DNA from: an uncultured Bacillota bacterium
GTDB lineage: Bacteria; Bacillota; Clostridia; Lachnospirales; Lachnospiraceae
Direction: 5' to 3'
DNA: 64,000 nt
NCBI GenBank assembly: GCA_958352855.1
Contig: CATWQE010000003.1
Span: 1 to 64,000 of the forward strand
Positions within the stretch are counted from its first letter, which is position 1; every line of letters begins with the position of its first letter. A model generated the notes under the pieces. The model made no database searches. It was not told the origin of the DNA and saw only the letters and a program-made list of their open reading frames with translations. Position numbers and translations under genes: made by a program. Positions 56,551-64,000 of the stretch are shown here, piece by piece.

Positions 56551-57279
56551 TTAAAACATAATCACGATTCCCGCTCTTCCCAAATGGTTATCACAAAAGG
56601 ATTGAATCTGTCCCCAATCATAATAATATTCTACACCTGTTATTTTCTTCTTATTGGGAACACCTAAGCGTATCCTTAAAAATCTGTTATTTTCTTTTTG
56701 TAACTTCGCTAAAACCGTATCCTTCTCTGTTTTATGTTCCATGAAATATCTTTTATCTATAGGAAATAACTCAATCTTTTTCACTTTTCCATGTCTTGCA
56801 TACACAATAACATAAAATTTCTTATAAAGCCATTTTAACGGTCTCTTAGAAGTCAGTACGGTATAAGAATAATCTGTCTGAGTGATATCAAAATCTGTTT
56901 CTTTAAAAAGGGAAATACTTCCTTTGGGAATTATTTTATATTTTCCTATTTTCAGCCGATCTTCCTCCATCTCATCCTTTACAATATTAATGCCTACGAT
57001 TCCAGAAAAGACAGCAAAACCTTCACATCCCACAACAACAAATATCTTTCCCCATAGTACATCCGGAACAATCATATTCCAAATCGCAAAAGGAAGCAAA
57101 GCTGCTGCTACTGCCTGTACCAACATAACGGTTCTCCAAATGGCATTTTTCCTTCTTTTTCCTTCATGGGTTAAATTTTCCTCATAGTAAAGATGGCCAG
57201 GTCCCTGAAAGTTTAGAAAGAGTTCTTTAAAAAACGACACCAGAACCGCTCCCCAGGAAGATTTCTTCTGTTCCTTCAT
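56551..57279 (-). CDS. Membrane protein of unknown function
   Basis: A 242-residue protein with two helices (about 50-70 and 78-98) after a soluble start, and a C-terminal domain (110-240) rich in basic residues, including LTSKRPLKWLYKKFYVI and ENNRFLRIRLGVPNKKK. The gene begins one base after the upstream gene's stop. ATG at 57279 is preferred, with GGGGGG nine bases upstream; a longer frame reaches 57300. It shares the two-helix plus soluble-domain plan with its neighbours, but I cannot assign a family. Confidence 0.6.
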   Translation of the reverse strand: MKEQKKSSWGAVLVSFFKELFLNFQGPGHLYYEENLTHEGKRRKNAIWRTVMLVQAVAAALLPFAIWNMIVPDVLWGKIFVVVGCEGFAVFSGIVGINIVKDEMEEDRLKIGKYKIIPKGSISLFKETDFDITQTDYSYTVLTSKRPLKWLYKKFYVIVYARHGKVKKIELFPIDKRYFMEHKTEKDTVLAKLQKENNRFLRIRLGVPNKKKITGVEYYYDWGQIQSFCDNHLGRAGIVIMF

Positions 57280-57280
57280 G

Positions 57281-57832
57281 CTATTCATCCCCCCTGTCAT
57301 ATGGCTGTTTTTTGTACCACTGCTGAAATTCCTTTTCTACTGATTCCGAAGAAAATTTCAAGGAACGAATCTTACCATTCATATCCTCAAACACCGCGCA
57401 GTAAGCTTTTCCCCTGTTGTAGCTTCCTGTGTCCTCTATCTCTACCTTTGACCCTTTCATATGCCGGATATAGGCTCTGTGAACAAGTATAAAGCCGGCT
57501 CTGTCGCAGGTCAGATACCAGTCTCTTTCCCATTCCGGAAGTTCCTGGTCTGTCCGTTTTTTCCAATATATCCCCAGACTACGCTCCTGCTTCCAAACTT
57601 TTATCAAACTAACCAGCGGCAGTAGATAAGAACAGGGTATTACCATAAGCAGACAGAAAAATATCAGTTTTATCCCTTCCTCGTAATCAGAACGCCTTGT
57701 AAAAAACACAACCGCTCCTATCACTGCACAGGCAATCAGCAACATAACAAGCAACATAAGCCCTGAGTGAAAAAAGATTCCAACCAAAGAGTCATCATAG
57801 ATGGTTTTTTCTCTTTTTTTCGTATTTTCCAT
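57281..57832 (-). CDS. Membrane protein of unknown function
   Basis: A 183-residue protein with two helices (about 20-46 and 58-80) and a C-terminal domain (90-180) containing WYLTCDRAGFILVHRAYI and GKAYCAVFEDMNGKI, loosely reminiscent of the YcxB-like domain. It is the first gene of the four-gene membrane group; TATAAT about 50 bases upstream (near 57875) could be its promoter -10. Confidence 0.6.
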   Translation of the reverse strand: MENTKKREKTIYDDSLVGIFFHSGLMLLVMLLIACAVIGAVVFFTRRSDYEEGIKLIFFCLLMVIPCSYLLPLVSLIKVWKQERSLGIYWKKRTDQELPEWERDWYLTCDRAGFILVHRAYIRHMKGSKVEIEDTGSYNRGKAYCAVFEDMNGKIRSLKFSSESVEKEFQQWYKKQPYDRGDE

Positions 57833-57930
57833 AATTGATATCCTTCCCTACTGCTATTTTTCTTGTAATGACATTATACTTTATCTATCTAATAAAGGAA
57901 AGAAATTTCCCATACTTTTTCCTGAAAAAC

Positions 57931-57979
57931 AAAAAATACCAGACGATTCCAGTTTTAAATCTAAAAGATTACTGGAACC
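57931..57979 (-). terminator. Terminator of URO-D cluster 2
   Basis: GATTCCAGT (57945-57953) pairs with ACTGGAACC (57971-57979, one G-U) across a 17-base loop; TTTTTT follows eight bases later on the minus strand. It lies 18 bases past the stop at 57997. Confidence 0.6.
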
Positions 57980-57996
57980 ATCCGGCACTATACATC

Positions 57997-58977
57997 CTAC
58001 ATTTTTTCTACAAACTCTCTTCCATATTTCTTTAATTCATCTTTTACAATAGAATCATTCCATTGGCGGAAACATACGCCATTTGGAATAGATGGATAAA
58101 ACCGTCCTGCCGGGCAATAGGTGTCTATTGCTCTTCGAACTTCCCTGCGAATCTCCTCCTCCGTAATATTTTCAATATCAATCTTTGGACCATCAATACC
58201 ACCACACATGGCCAATTTTCCCTTTGTGATTCTCTGTATTTCCACAATATCATTCTGGGCAATCACACCTTGCCAGATATCCACCCCTATCTCCACCATA
58301 TCTTCCACAATGGGCTGGCAGATACAATCTGCATGATGCATGTAAATCATTCCACATTCATGAATCACATCCGAAATTTCTTTCTGAAGGGGCTTGATAA
58401 GCGCCCGCCATATGCGGGGCGGGAGAAACAGATTTTGTTTGCTTCCCCAGTCATCATGATAAAAAATAATATCTGGATGAATCTTCTCTGCAACCAGACG
58501 AATATATGCTTTTTTATATTCCGCAATTTCTCTTAATACTCCAGACATTTCTTCTGGATATTCCATATAGTTTATCAGCGCATTTTCCATTCCCATCAGG
58601 TGATGGCTTCGCTCAAACAGACCTCCTGCACACATAAATCCAACAAATTTTTCTTTCCTGTTCACACGTTGAGCTGCCTGACAGGCTGATGTCCAGTCCA
58701 GATTTTCAAGGGATGGCACTCTCAGTTGTTCTTTCCAGTGTTCAATATCTTTAATCACTGCATTAGTATCATTTACCCTTGGATGTGGTCCAGGCGCGCC
58801 TGGTTTAAAAACATACACTGTTCCCCATGAATCCTTGTGCTCTAAGCCATCCTGCGGCGGCAAATCTCCCATAAGGACCGGGTCTGGAATTAATTCCACA
58901 GCATCCATGATATCCCCATAAAACTCCGGCTTCTCGCCATAATAAATCGCCATGGCATTTTCGCGCAATGTCATCAT
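57997..58977 (-). CDS. URO-D superfamily protein, cluster 2 (second)
   Basis: A 326-residue relative of the protein at 32980-33975: IFYHDDWGSKQNLFLPP, DIWQGVIAQNDIVEIQ and CGGIDGP correspond to its motifs. The metal-site strand reads YMHHADCICQ, again an HHxD form, although cysteines follow. ATG at 58977 has AAGGGGG upstream; a longer frame to 59055 would overlap the preceding gene. It is last in the operon MFS, URO-D, URO-D, with 13 bases before it. A methyltransferase or decarboxylase acting on an imported aromatic or one-carbon compound is a reasonable guess. Confidence 0.8.
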   Translation of the reverse strand: MMTLRENAMAIYYGEKPEFYGDIMDAVELIPDPVLMGDLPPQDGLEHKDSWGTVYVFKPGAPGPHPRVNDTNAVIKDIEHWKEQLRVPSLENLDWTSACQAAQRVNRKEKFVGFMCAGGLFERSHHLMGMENALINYMEYPEEMSGVLREIAEYKKAYIRLVAEKIHPDIIFYHDDWGSKQNLFLPPRIWRALIKPLQKEISDVIHECGMIYMHHADCICQPIVEDMVEIGVDIWQGVIAQNDIVEIQRITKGKLAMCGGIDGPKIDIENITEEEIRREVRRAIDTYCPAGRFYPSIPNGVCFRQWNDSIVKDELKKYGREFVEKM

Positions 58978-58990
58978 ACACACGTCCCCC

Positions 58991-60076
58991 TTATCCTCTC
59001 TGATAAAGCTTGTTATAATATTCCAGAGAATAATGATAGAGTTCGTCCCTTGCAATCACTTCCTGATTTGGATTGCTCATATCCGTCATAATCCATGGCA
59101 TACAACGCCCTTTTCCTCCGAAATGCTCCACAAAATCACGTATTTTTTTGCGAATTTCCTGCTCATCGTCCCCATGGTCAACATTCAGGAAAAATGCAAA
59201 GCTCATCTTATCTCCATAAGTTTCATACAGAAAATCCGGATCATTGATGACCGCCTGAGGTGTCCACATATCAATACCCATTTCTAACATTTCCGGCACA
59301 TACTGCACATTTTTTCCACAGGAATGTAATTCAATAAACTTGCCCTGGTCTTTCACAAATTTCAAATAACGTGTTGTTGCAGGCATAAGCTGCTCACGAA
59401 ACATCTCATTAGAGAAAAATCCACTTCTCTGGGTTCCCCAATCATCATGATATAAAACCCCGTCCACACGTCCGTAATACTGAAATACATTTTTTGTAGT
59501 TTCAATTTTATAGTCAGCCATTTTCTGGAAAAACTCTTCCAAAAGTTCCGGCTCCTCATAAAATGCCATCAAAGATTCATCAAACGGAATCATCTCATGA
59601 AGGCGTTCAAAAATTCCTTCTACACATTCATAGATATGAGGGCGATCCGGATCCAGAAGTTTCTGAATCTTCTTACCATCTGCTTCAAAATCTACCAAAG
59701 ATACATCCGGCCACTCCAGTTCCTCTTTCCAGTTGGCAAAATCAGAAATCGTGCGTGTTCCCGGCTTTGTAATCATGCCACCTGCTGATTCCACCATGGT
59801 CCAGTAAACGCCCCACCAGTCATATCCATCCACCTCAGGCACCGGATGTTCTTCTATTGCATCCGGCCAGACAATGTTTGTCTCATAAGAATATGCTGGC
59901 ATCCAGAAGGGTTTCTCCCCTTTGACACAGCGGATATAATTTTCACGCACACTATATGGCCGTCCTGTAATAGGCTCCTTTGGCTGCTGAAACATCCATG
60001 GAAAAGTTCCCGGAGCCTGCCATGATTTTGAATAATCTCTTTCTGCTGCCTGTTTCATAAAACGTCCTGTGCTCAT
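58991..60076 (-). CDS. URO-D superfamily protein, cluster 2 (first)
   Basis: A 361-residue member of the same superfamily, with LYHDDWGTQRSGFFSNEMF and IDMWTPQAVINDPDFLYE. Unlike its two relatives it has FIELHSCGKNVQYV, the H-x-C that binds zinc in MtaA/CmuA-type methyltransferases. It may thus retain methyl-transfer chemistry, though no corrinoid protein is encoded in the window. It follows the MFS gene by 18 bases and precedes the second URO-D gene by 13. Confidence 0.82.
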   Translation of the reverse strand: MSTGRFMKQAAERDYSKSWQAPGTFPWMFQQPKEPITGRPYSVRENYIRCVKGEKPFWMPAYSYETNIVWPDAIEEHPVPEVDGYDWWGVYWTMVESAGGMITKPGTRTISDFANWKEELEWPDVSLVDFEADGKKIQKLLDPDRPHIYECVEGIFERLHEMIPFDESLMAFYEEPELLEEFFQKMADYKIETTKNVFQYYGRVDGVLYHDDWGTQRSGFFSNEMFREQLMPATTRYLKFVKDQGKFIELHSCGKNVQYVPEMLEMGIDMWTPQAVINDPDFLYETYGDKMSFAFFLNVDHGDDEQEIRKKIRDFVEHFGGKGRCMPWIMTDMSNPNQEVIARDELYHYSLEYYNKLYQRG

Positions 60077-60094
60077 ACCAATACCTCCCTGTTG

Positions 60095-61252
60095 TTACTT
60101 TTTCTCTTTAAACGGATTGTACACAATAAATATTACTGTCAATGCTGTAAATACTACGATTGCAGCAAGAATCGCGCTGAAAATCGTTTCTTTAAAAATA
60201 GCATTTAAAATCTTCAGCCAGATAGAGCTTGCAAATGCCCCCAGATTCATAAGCGCCATAACAATAGAGGTGCCCATAGCAACCGTACCTGGAGGTGTTC
60301 CCATACCAAGCCATGTCATTGCTGTTGGCATAACAATGGAAAATCCAAATCCAACAAGCATCAACCCAATGGTCATCAAAATGCCATTGTTCATAAAATA
60401 TACCAACGCTACGCCACAAGTACAAAGTGCAAAACCAATGGCAAAGCACCAGCGTTTTGCATACTGGAAAATTTTTCCGAACACCAGACCTGCCACACAG
60501 CCTGCCACCGTATATAAGGAAAGCGCTGTAGCTGCTGCCGCCGGACCTCCTGCATCCCGCATAACAAACAATACCGAAACATTCATCATAATAGGATAGT
60601 TAATAATATTAAAAAGCAAGAGCATTGCGGAAATCACCCATACAACGGTTCCCATTTTTTCCTTTTTCTCAGTCCCTGCTTCTTTCACTGGTTCCTGCAC
60701 ATTGGGCTCTGGAAGGAAAAATGCAAGAACAAGAGCAATCAGACTGAATGCATGTCCCCAGAATGTAATCTGCCAGCTAATACCTGCAAGGGCTCCGCCC
60801 AGCATCTGCAGGAAAATACCTCCGGCATTCATACATAATGTTCCATATCCCAACATAGCTGCCTGTTTCTGTCCCTTATAAAGTCCAATAATCAATGCAT
60901 TTCCAAGAGGCGACATAAGGCCAAGTCCAAATCCCAGAACTCCGCGACATACCAGTGTCAGCCCATAATTGTCAAAGGTAGCAGGCGCACAGCCTCCTAT
61001 GAAATACAACAGACTTCCTACAATTGCCAGTGTCCGATACTTCACTTTTTTACCCATAATAGAGCCGGCAAGCATAGTGCCAATTACTACGAACAACGTA
61101 GGCAAGGTCGAAATCCAGGATACATCTTTTCCTGCAAAATGCTCTGCCAGAGTTGCCATAGCCGGAGTTACCACAGAGAATCCCATGGATACCAGCGGCA
61201 AACTCAATAACGCCATAACACCTAAAGTTCTAACTTTTCTTTCCTGTGCCAT
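60095..61252 (-). CDS. MFS transporter of URO-D cluster 2
   Basis: A 385-residue protein with 12 predicted helices. TLGVMALLSLPLVSMGFSVVTPAMATLA is in the first helix region (shown in part), and the loop GSIMGKKVKYR follows helix 2. It is an ordinary MFS carrier, not of the GPH type used in cluster 1, so the two clusters were not made by a simple duplication. The first gene of the operon, it is divergent from the PucR regulator gene. It probably imports the substrate of the two URO-D-type proteins. Confidence 0.85.
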   Translation of the reverse strand: MAQERKVRTLGVMALLSLPLVSMGFSVVTPAMATLAEHFAGKDVSWISTLPTLFVVIGTMLAGSIMGKKVKYRTLAIVGSLLYFIGGCAPATFDNYGLTLVCRGVLGFGLGLMSPLGNALIIGLYKGQKQAAMLGYGTLCMNAGGIFLQMLGGALAGISWQITFWGHAFSLIALVLAFFLPEPNVQEPVKEAGTEKKEKMGTVVWVISAMLLLFNIINYPIMMNVSVLFVMRDAGGPAAAATALSLYTVAGCVAGLVFGKIFQYAKRWCFAIGFALCTCGVALVYFMNNGILMTIGLMLVGFGFSIVMPTAMTWLGMGTPPGTVAMGTSIVMALMNLGAFASSIWLKILNAIFKETIFSAILAAIVVFTALTVIFIVYNPFKEKK

Positions 61253-61289
61253 ATAAAAACCTCCTCTTCTGTATGGAATTGATATCTGA

Positions 61290-61378
61290 ATTATAGGAAA
61301 TAAATAATCAGATAGCTATGTATTGCAATCACAATTTTTCTGTTATTTTCTCTGAAATTTTTGTGCAAAAAGAGAAAA
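61290..61378. promoter_or_regulatory. Divergent control region between MFS operon and pucR-like gene
   Basis: A minus-strand TATAAT (61290-61295) is a likely -10 for the MFS operon; its -35 is weak. An inverted repeat TTTTCTCT (61346-61353) / AGAGAAAA (61371-61378) lies between the two start sites and is a candidate regulator site. Confidence 0.4.
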
Positions 61379-61450
61379 TACTCTTTCTTTTTTTCTTTTA
61401 ATCCGTTAAAATTTTATTATCTTATCTATATTTTTTCTGGAGATGATGAT

Positions 61451-62905
61451 ATGAAACTGAGTATGTGGATGATTGCCAACCGGCTTACCTATTTTGATTT
61501 AGAACTGCATATCAAAGAACACGCGCCTGCAATTTTAAACAGCGCCCGACTGGCTTATGCTACCAACTGTGTCCATGTTTATCAGGAAAAAGATTATATT
61601 GTATGCAATGGCGAAGGTGATATCATTAAGCTCTTCCACATGGAACTAACCGAAGCCTTTGAAATTGTTCAGGGTATTTTCGATTTTTACGAAGACTGGA
61701 TGACTGCTCTTCTTCAGGATTTGCAGCAAAAAGATTACCAAAGCGCCATAGACCGCGCATGGCTTGTGTTTAAAAACCCAATGATTCTATTTGACGGAAA
61801 TACAAAAGTATTGGGAATCACGCGGCAATATCCCGCTGATTCCATGGACCAGGAGTGGGAATACCTGTGTACCTATGGTTATTCCTCCTTAAACGCAATC
61901 CATCAGATGCGTTATCAACATAGTAATATTGACTTTACCAAACATGGAATTCAGGCATTTTCCTTTGAAAAGGACACCTTACTGAAATATTCCGGTTATA
62001 CCTTCTGTCTGTATTATAAAGACGTTCTCTGCGGACGCCTGAATTTGTTGTTAAAAGACCGCAAGATTAATACCGGTGATTTACAGCTCATTACCCAGCT
62101 TGCCCTCCCTCTTGAGTACAATCTTGGCCAATGTGTATCCGAAAAGAATGGGAATAATCTCAATGTCTTTTATAATCTTCTGACCGGCCAGCCTTGCGAG
62201 CAGCATTGCCTGGAAACACAGCTCACCTATCAGGGATGGGCATCACAAGACTTGTTTTATTTGACATTAATAGAAATGCAGGAGCACAATAAACAGCAGG
62301 ATTTTTCCCGGCATCTCCATATGATTGCGCACATGGCAGAACAACAGCTTCAAAACTGTGTTGTTTTAAACCATAACCCCTATGTTATGATTCTCTCTAA
62401 CTATGATTTATCGGATAATTCCGCCACTATGAAGTTTTTGTCCGCCCTTTGTCGCAATAACCCCATTCGTATTGGTTTTTCCCTCCCCGGCAAGGGCGTG
62501 GAGTCTGCTGCCTTTTTACTTCCTCAGGCCAAGGCAGCTATCCGCTATGGTACAGCTTCCAAAATGTCAGAACAATGCTGTCATTTTTATGATTATGCTA
62601 TGGACTACTTGCTTGACACTCCCCTGGGACACCAGAGTATTCACGCCTGTATGCCCGCAGTTGTCCAGCTCTGGAAACAGGAACGCGCCTCAAAAGATGA
62701 TTTATTTTCCACTCTGAAAATCTATCTGGAAAATGAACGTTCTGTATCGAAAACTGCCGCACAAATGTTTACTCACCGCAATACCATTCTCTACCGCATC
62801 AAAAAAATACAGGAATTTCTCTCCTGTGATTTGGACAACATATATGAAAGAGATTACTGCAGATTATCTATCCAGATTCTAAGCCTGTATGAACACATCC
62901 GGTAA
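61451..62905 (+). CDS. PucR family regulator of URO-D cluster 2
   Basis: A 484-residue regulator. The C-terminal helix-turn-helix SVSKTAAQMFTHRNTILYRI (about 440-460) defines the family. The N-terminal 170 residues contain a short PucR-type sensor, followed by a CdaR-like middle region. ATG at 61451 has GGAG eight bases upstream; the longer frame from 61361 lacks a site. It is divergent from the MFS/URO-D operon it probably controls, and related in plan to the regulator at 30039-31574. The ligand is unknown. Confidence 0.85.
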   Translation: MKLSMWMIANRLTYFDLELHIKEHAPAILNSARLAYATNCVHVYQEKDYIVCNGEGDIIKLFHMELTEAFEIVQGIFDFYEDWMTALLQDLQQKDYQSAIDRAWLVFKNPMILFDGNTKVLGITRQYPADSMDQEWEYLCTYGYSSLNAIHQMRYQHSNIDFTKHGIQAFSFEKDTLLKYSGYTFCLYYKDVLCGRLNLLLKDRKINTGDLQLITQLALPLEYNLGQCVSEKNGNNLNVFYNLLTGQPCEQHCLETQLTYQGWASQDLFYLTLIEMQEHNKQQDFSRHLHMIAHMAEQQLQNCVVLNHNPYVMILSNYDLSDNSATMKFLSALCRNNPIRIGFSLPGKGVESAAFLLPQAKAAIRYGTASKMSEQCCHFYDYAMDYLLDTPLGHQSIHACMPAVVQLWKQERASKDDLFSTLKIYLENERSVSKTAAQMFTHRNTILYRIKKIQEFLSCDLDNIYERDYCRLSIQILSLYEHIR

Positions 62906-62908
62906 GGA

Positions 62909-62928
62909 GAAAGTGCAGCCGCACTTTC
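62909..62928. terminator. Shared hairpin between convergent genes
   Basis: GAAAGTGC (62909-62916) and GCACTTTC (62921-62928) form an 8-bp stem with an AGCC loop. The flanking T-runs are short, so it may terminate only partly. It serves the pucR-like gene and the converging DUF3794 gene. Confidence 0.55.
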
Positions 62929-62931
62929 CCT

Positions 62932-64000
62932 TTACCTCTCCACTTTTTTCATCAAAATCAAGGTATCATAAGGCTTCACCCGCTCACTTTCCAGCCCATT
63001 TAACTGCACAATGGTATCTATGGTAGTATAAAACTTTTTGGCAATGTCCCAAAGACTATCTCCAGGCTGTACCTGATATCCCACAATTCCAGGCATGCTG
63101 CGAAGTTTCTCCCTGTCCAGCTCCTGCTCTTCAATTCGCTGAATAATACCTGTATCTGTCTGCCTGAATACCACAGCATTGAGGTTCATAACAATCTTCA
63201 CTTCAATTTCATCGCTGTCTATCATAGTAGTTGATAACTGCTCCAAATCCGCCCTCAGATGATACACACAATTCTGTGTAATATTCTCTGCCTCTATCAC
63301 ATGACTAAATGGAATCATGGTTTCCATGGAATAAAACGGCATTTCATCGTCTCCAATAATATAGAGGATCCGAACCTGCACAATTCCTTCCACCAAGATG
63401 CCATTCTCCACAATCTGAGTGCTGTCAACCTTTACCGTTCCATCACTGTGACAAATCTGAAGAATCTTCCCCTGGCTGTTCTCCACCTTCACCCTGTCAT
63501 TTACCTTACATTTTGAAAAGTTCTTTACCAGCAGACTTTCTAACTTGTAATTTTCCCGAACCGCCCTGCAATCTTTTACCGGCGTATATACATCTGTTAA
63601 AAGAGAAAGTTCTTCTTCCTCATATAGCTTCATTTCCAATTCCAGAACCGCATCTACCCCAAGTATCCGCTCTTCTCCGTCATCATCCTGTTTCACCTTT
63701 AAATCACTTTGGGGCATAGTAATTTCCACATTTGGAATCATATCCGCTGAACAGCCCGGGCACTCCATTTCCTGGTAAAAGGGCACAGAATGCTCCAGCC
63801 ATTGAAGAGAATTCGTATCGTCATTACCCCGGTACAGAGCAAAAAGGAATAATTCACCCTTTACCCCGATTTTATCCGTTTCTGCTCTGATATCCAGACC
63901 GCGGATTTCCACTGTATTCCATAAAAGCTCATAAATATCCGGCTTGTTAGAGCTTAAATCTATGTCCTCTTTTACCCGCATAATATCCTTTTTATGTACA
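62932..64000 (-). CDS. DUF3794-LysM spore protein (partial, N-terminus outside window)
   Basis: At least 356 residues. The frame has no stop up to the window edge (codons for VHKKDI precede the ATG at 63981), and the first visible part is the middle of a DUF3794 repeat array, so the true start lies outside. Two DUF3794 domains are visible (e.g. RVKEDIDLSSNKPDIYELLW, and SLLVKNFSKCKVNDRV), followed by a C-terminal LysM domain (YQVQPGDSLWDIAKKFYTTI). This matches the SipL/SafA type of spore-coat morphogenetic proteins, which bind peptidoglycan through LysM and help assemble the coat around the forespore. Confidence 0.88.
   Translation of the reverse strand, partial: VHKKDIMRVKEDIDLSSNKPDIYELLWNTVEIRGLDIRAETDKIGVKGELFLFALYRGNDDTNSLQWLEHSVPFYQEMECPGCSADMIPNVEITMPQSDLKVKQDDDGEERILGVDAVLELEMKLYEEEELSLLTDVYTPVKDCRAVRENYKLESLLVKNFSKCKVNDRVKVENSQGKILQICHSDGTVKVDSTQIVENGILVEGIVQVRILYIIGDDEMPFYSMETMIPFSHVIEAENITQNCVYHLRADLEQLSTTMIDSDEIEVKIVMNLNAVVFRQTDTGIIQRIEEQELDREKLRSMPGIVGYQVQPGDSLWDIAKKFYTTIDTIVQLNGLESERVKPYDTLILMKKVER

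Noticed and set aside
1..64000. tRNA, rRNA or riboswitch genes
   Set aside because: No cloverleaf, rRNA stretch or known riboswitch core was recognised in the intergenic regions; a covariance-model scan would be needed to exclude them fully.

Overview
The window looks like chromosomal DNA of an anaerobic, endospore-forming, low-GC Firmicute, most likely a Lachnospiraceae gut commensal of the Blautia type. This rests on sporulation and germination genes (gerAA, a gerAB-gerAC fusion, spoIIR, a DUF3794-LysM spore protein, a broken spoIIID), URO-D/MFS/PucR clusters, strong AGGAGG ribosome sites and an AT-rich base composition. No species can be named. Most genes are on the minus strand in short, tightly packed operons. 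No rRNA or tRNA gene and no CRISPR array was seen.

Layout. 1-5.8 kb: an accessory island with a Cys-repeat surface protein (cut by the window edge), a MerR regulator with its operator, and a four-gene minus-strand operon of a TOPRIM-like protein, a DUF4869-like protein, a small P-loop ATPase and a 1000-residue primase-helicase-PLD protein of the TOTE conflict type. The island abuts a 47-codon remnant of spoIIID. 6.1-12.1 kb: a YfhO/GT2/GtrA wall-polymer glycosylation operon, divergent from an OmpR/histidine-kinase pair. 12.2-16.4 kb: a second accessory zone with an ART (DUF3990)-NADAR operon, an IS110 element carrying a recognisable bridge-RNA gene, and a DUF3791 gene with a doubly mutated DUF3990 pseudogene. 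16.5-24.5 kb: two paralogous cassettes (sigma factor, membrane protein, ABC ATPase, ABC permease) either side of a zinc alcohol dehydrogenase. 24.6-30 kb: a metallo-beta-lactamase-fold lipoprotein, a class B penicillin-binding protein, a trigger-factor-like lipoprotein foldase, a 135-bp hairpin-rich tandem repeat and a small membrane protein.

30-34 kb and 58-63 kb: two clusters of URO-D-type proteins with an MFS carrier and a PucR regulator. 34-41 kb: a DD-carboxypeptidase, NUDIX hydrolase, CmpB-like membrane protein, Na/Pi cotransporter behind Pho-box-like repeats, and a second copy of the ATPase-TOPRIM/DUF4869 cassette, here with ATPase and TOPRIM fused. 41-49 kb: a His-rich metal exporter, a serine hydrolase, an amidase, three zinc-ribbon proteins, a DUF1934 protein and glutamate racemase. 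49-53 kb: spoIIR and the gerA genes. 53-58 kb: a GntR regulator, ispE, an Rpn-like remnant and four small membrane proteins. The right edge cuts a DUF3794-LysM gene.

The strongest novelty candidate is the DUF4869 / P-loop ATPase / TOPRIM cassette, found twice in this window. The parts are split beside the TOTE helicase and fused at 39 kb. A conserved C-terminal Cys motif and conserved gene overlaps link the two copies and suggest one functional unit that has not, as far as I know, been characterised.
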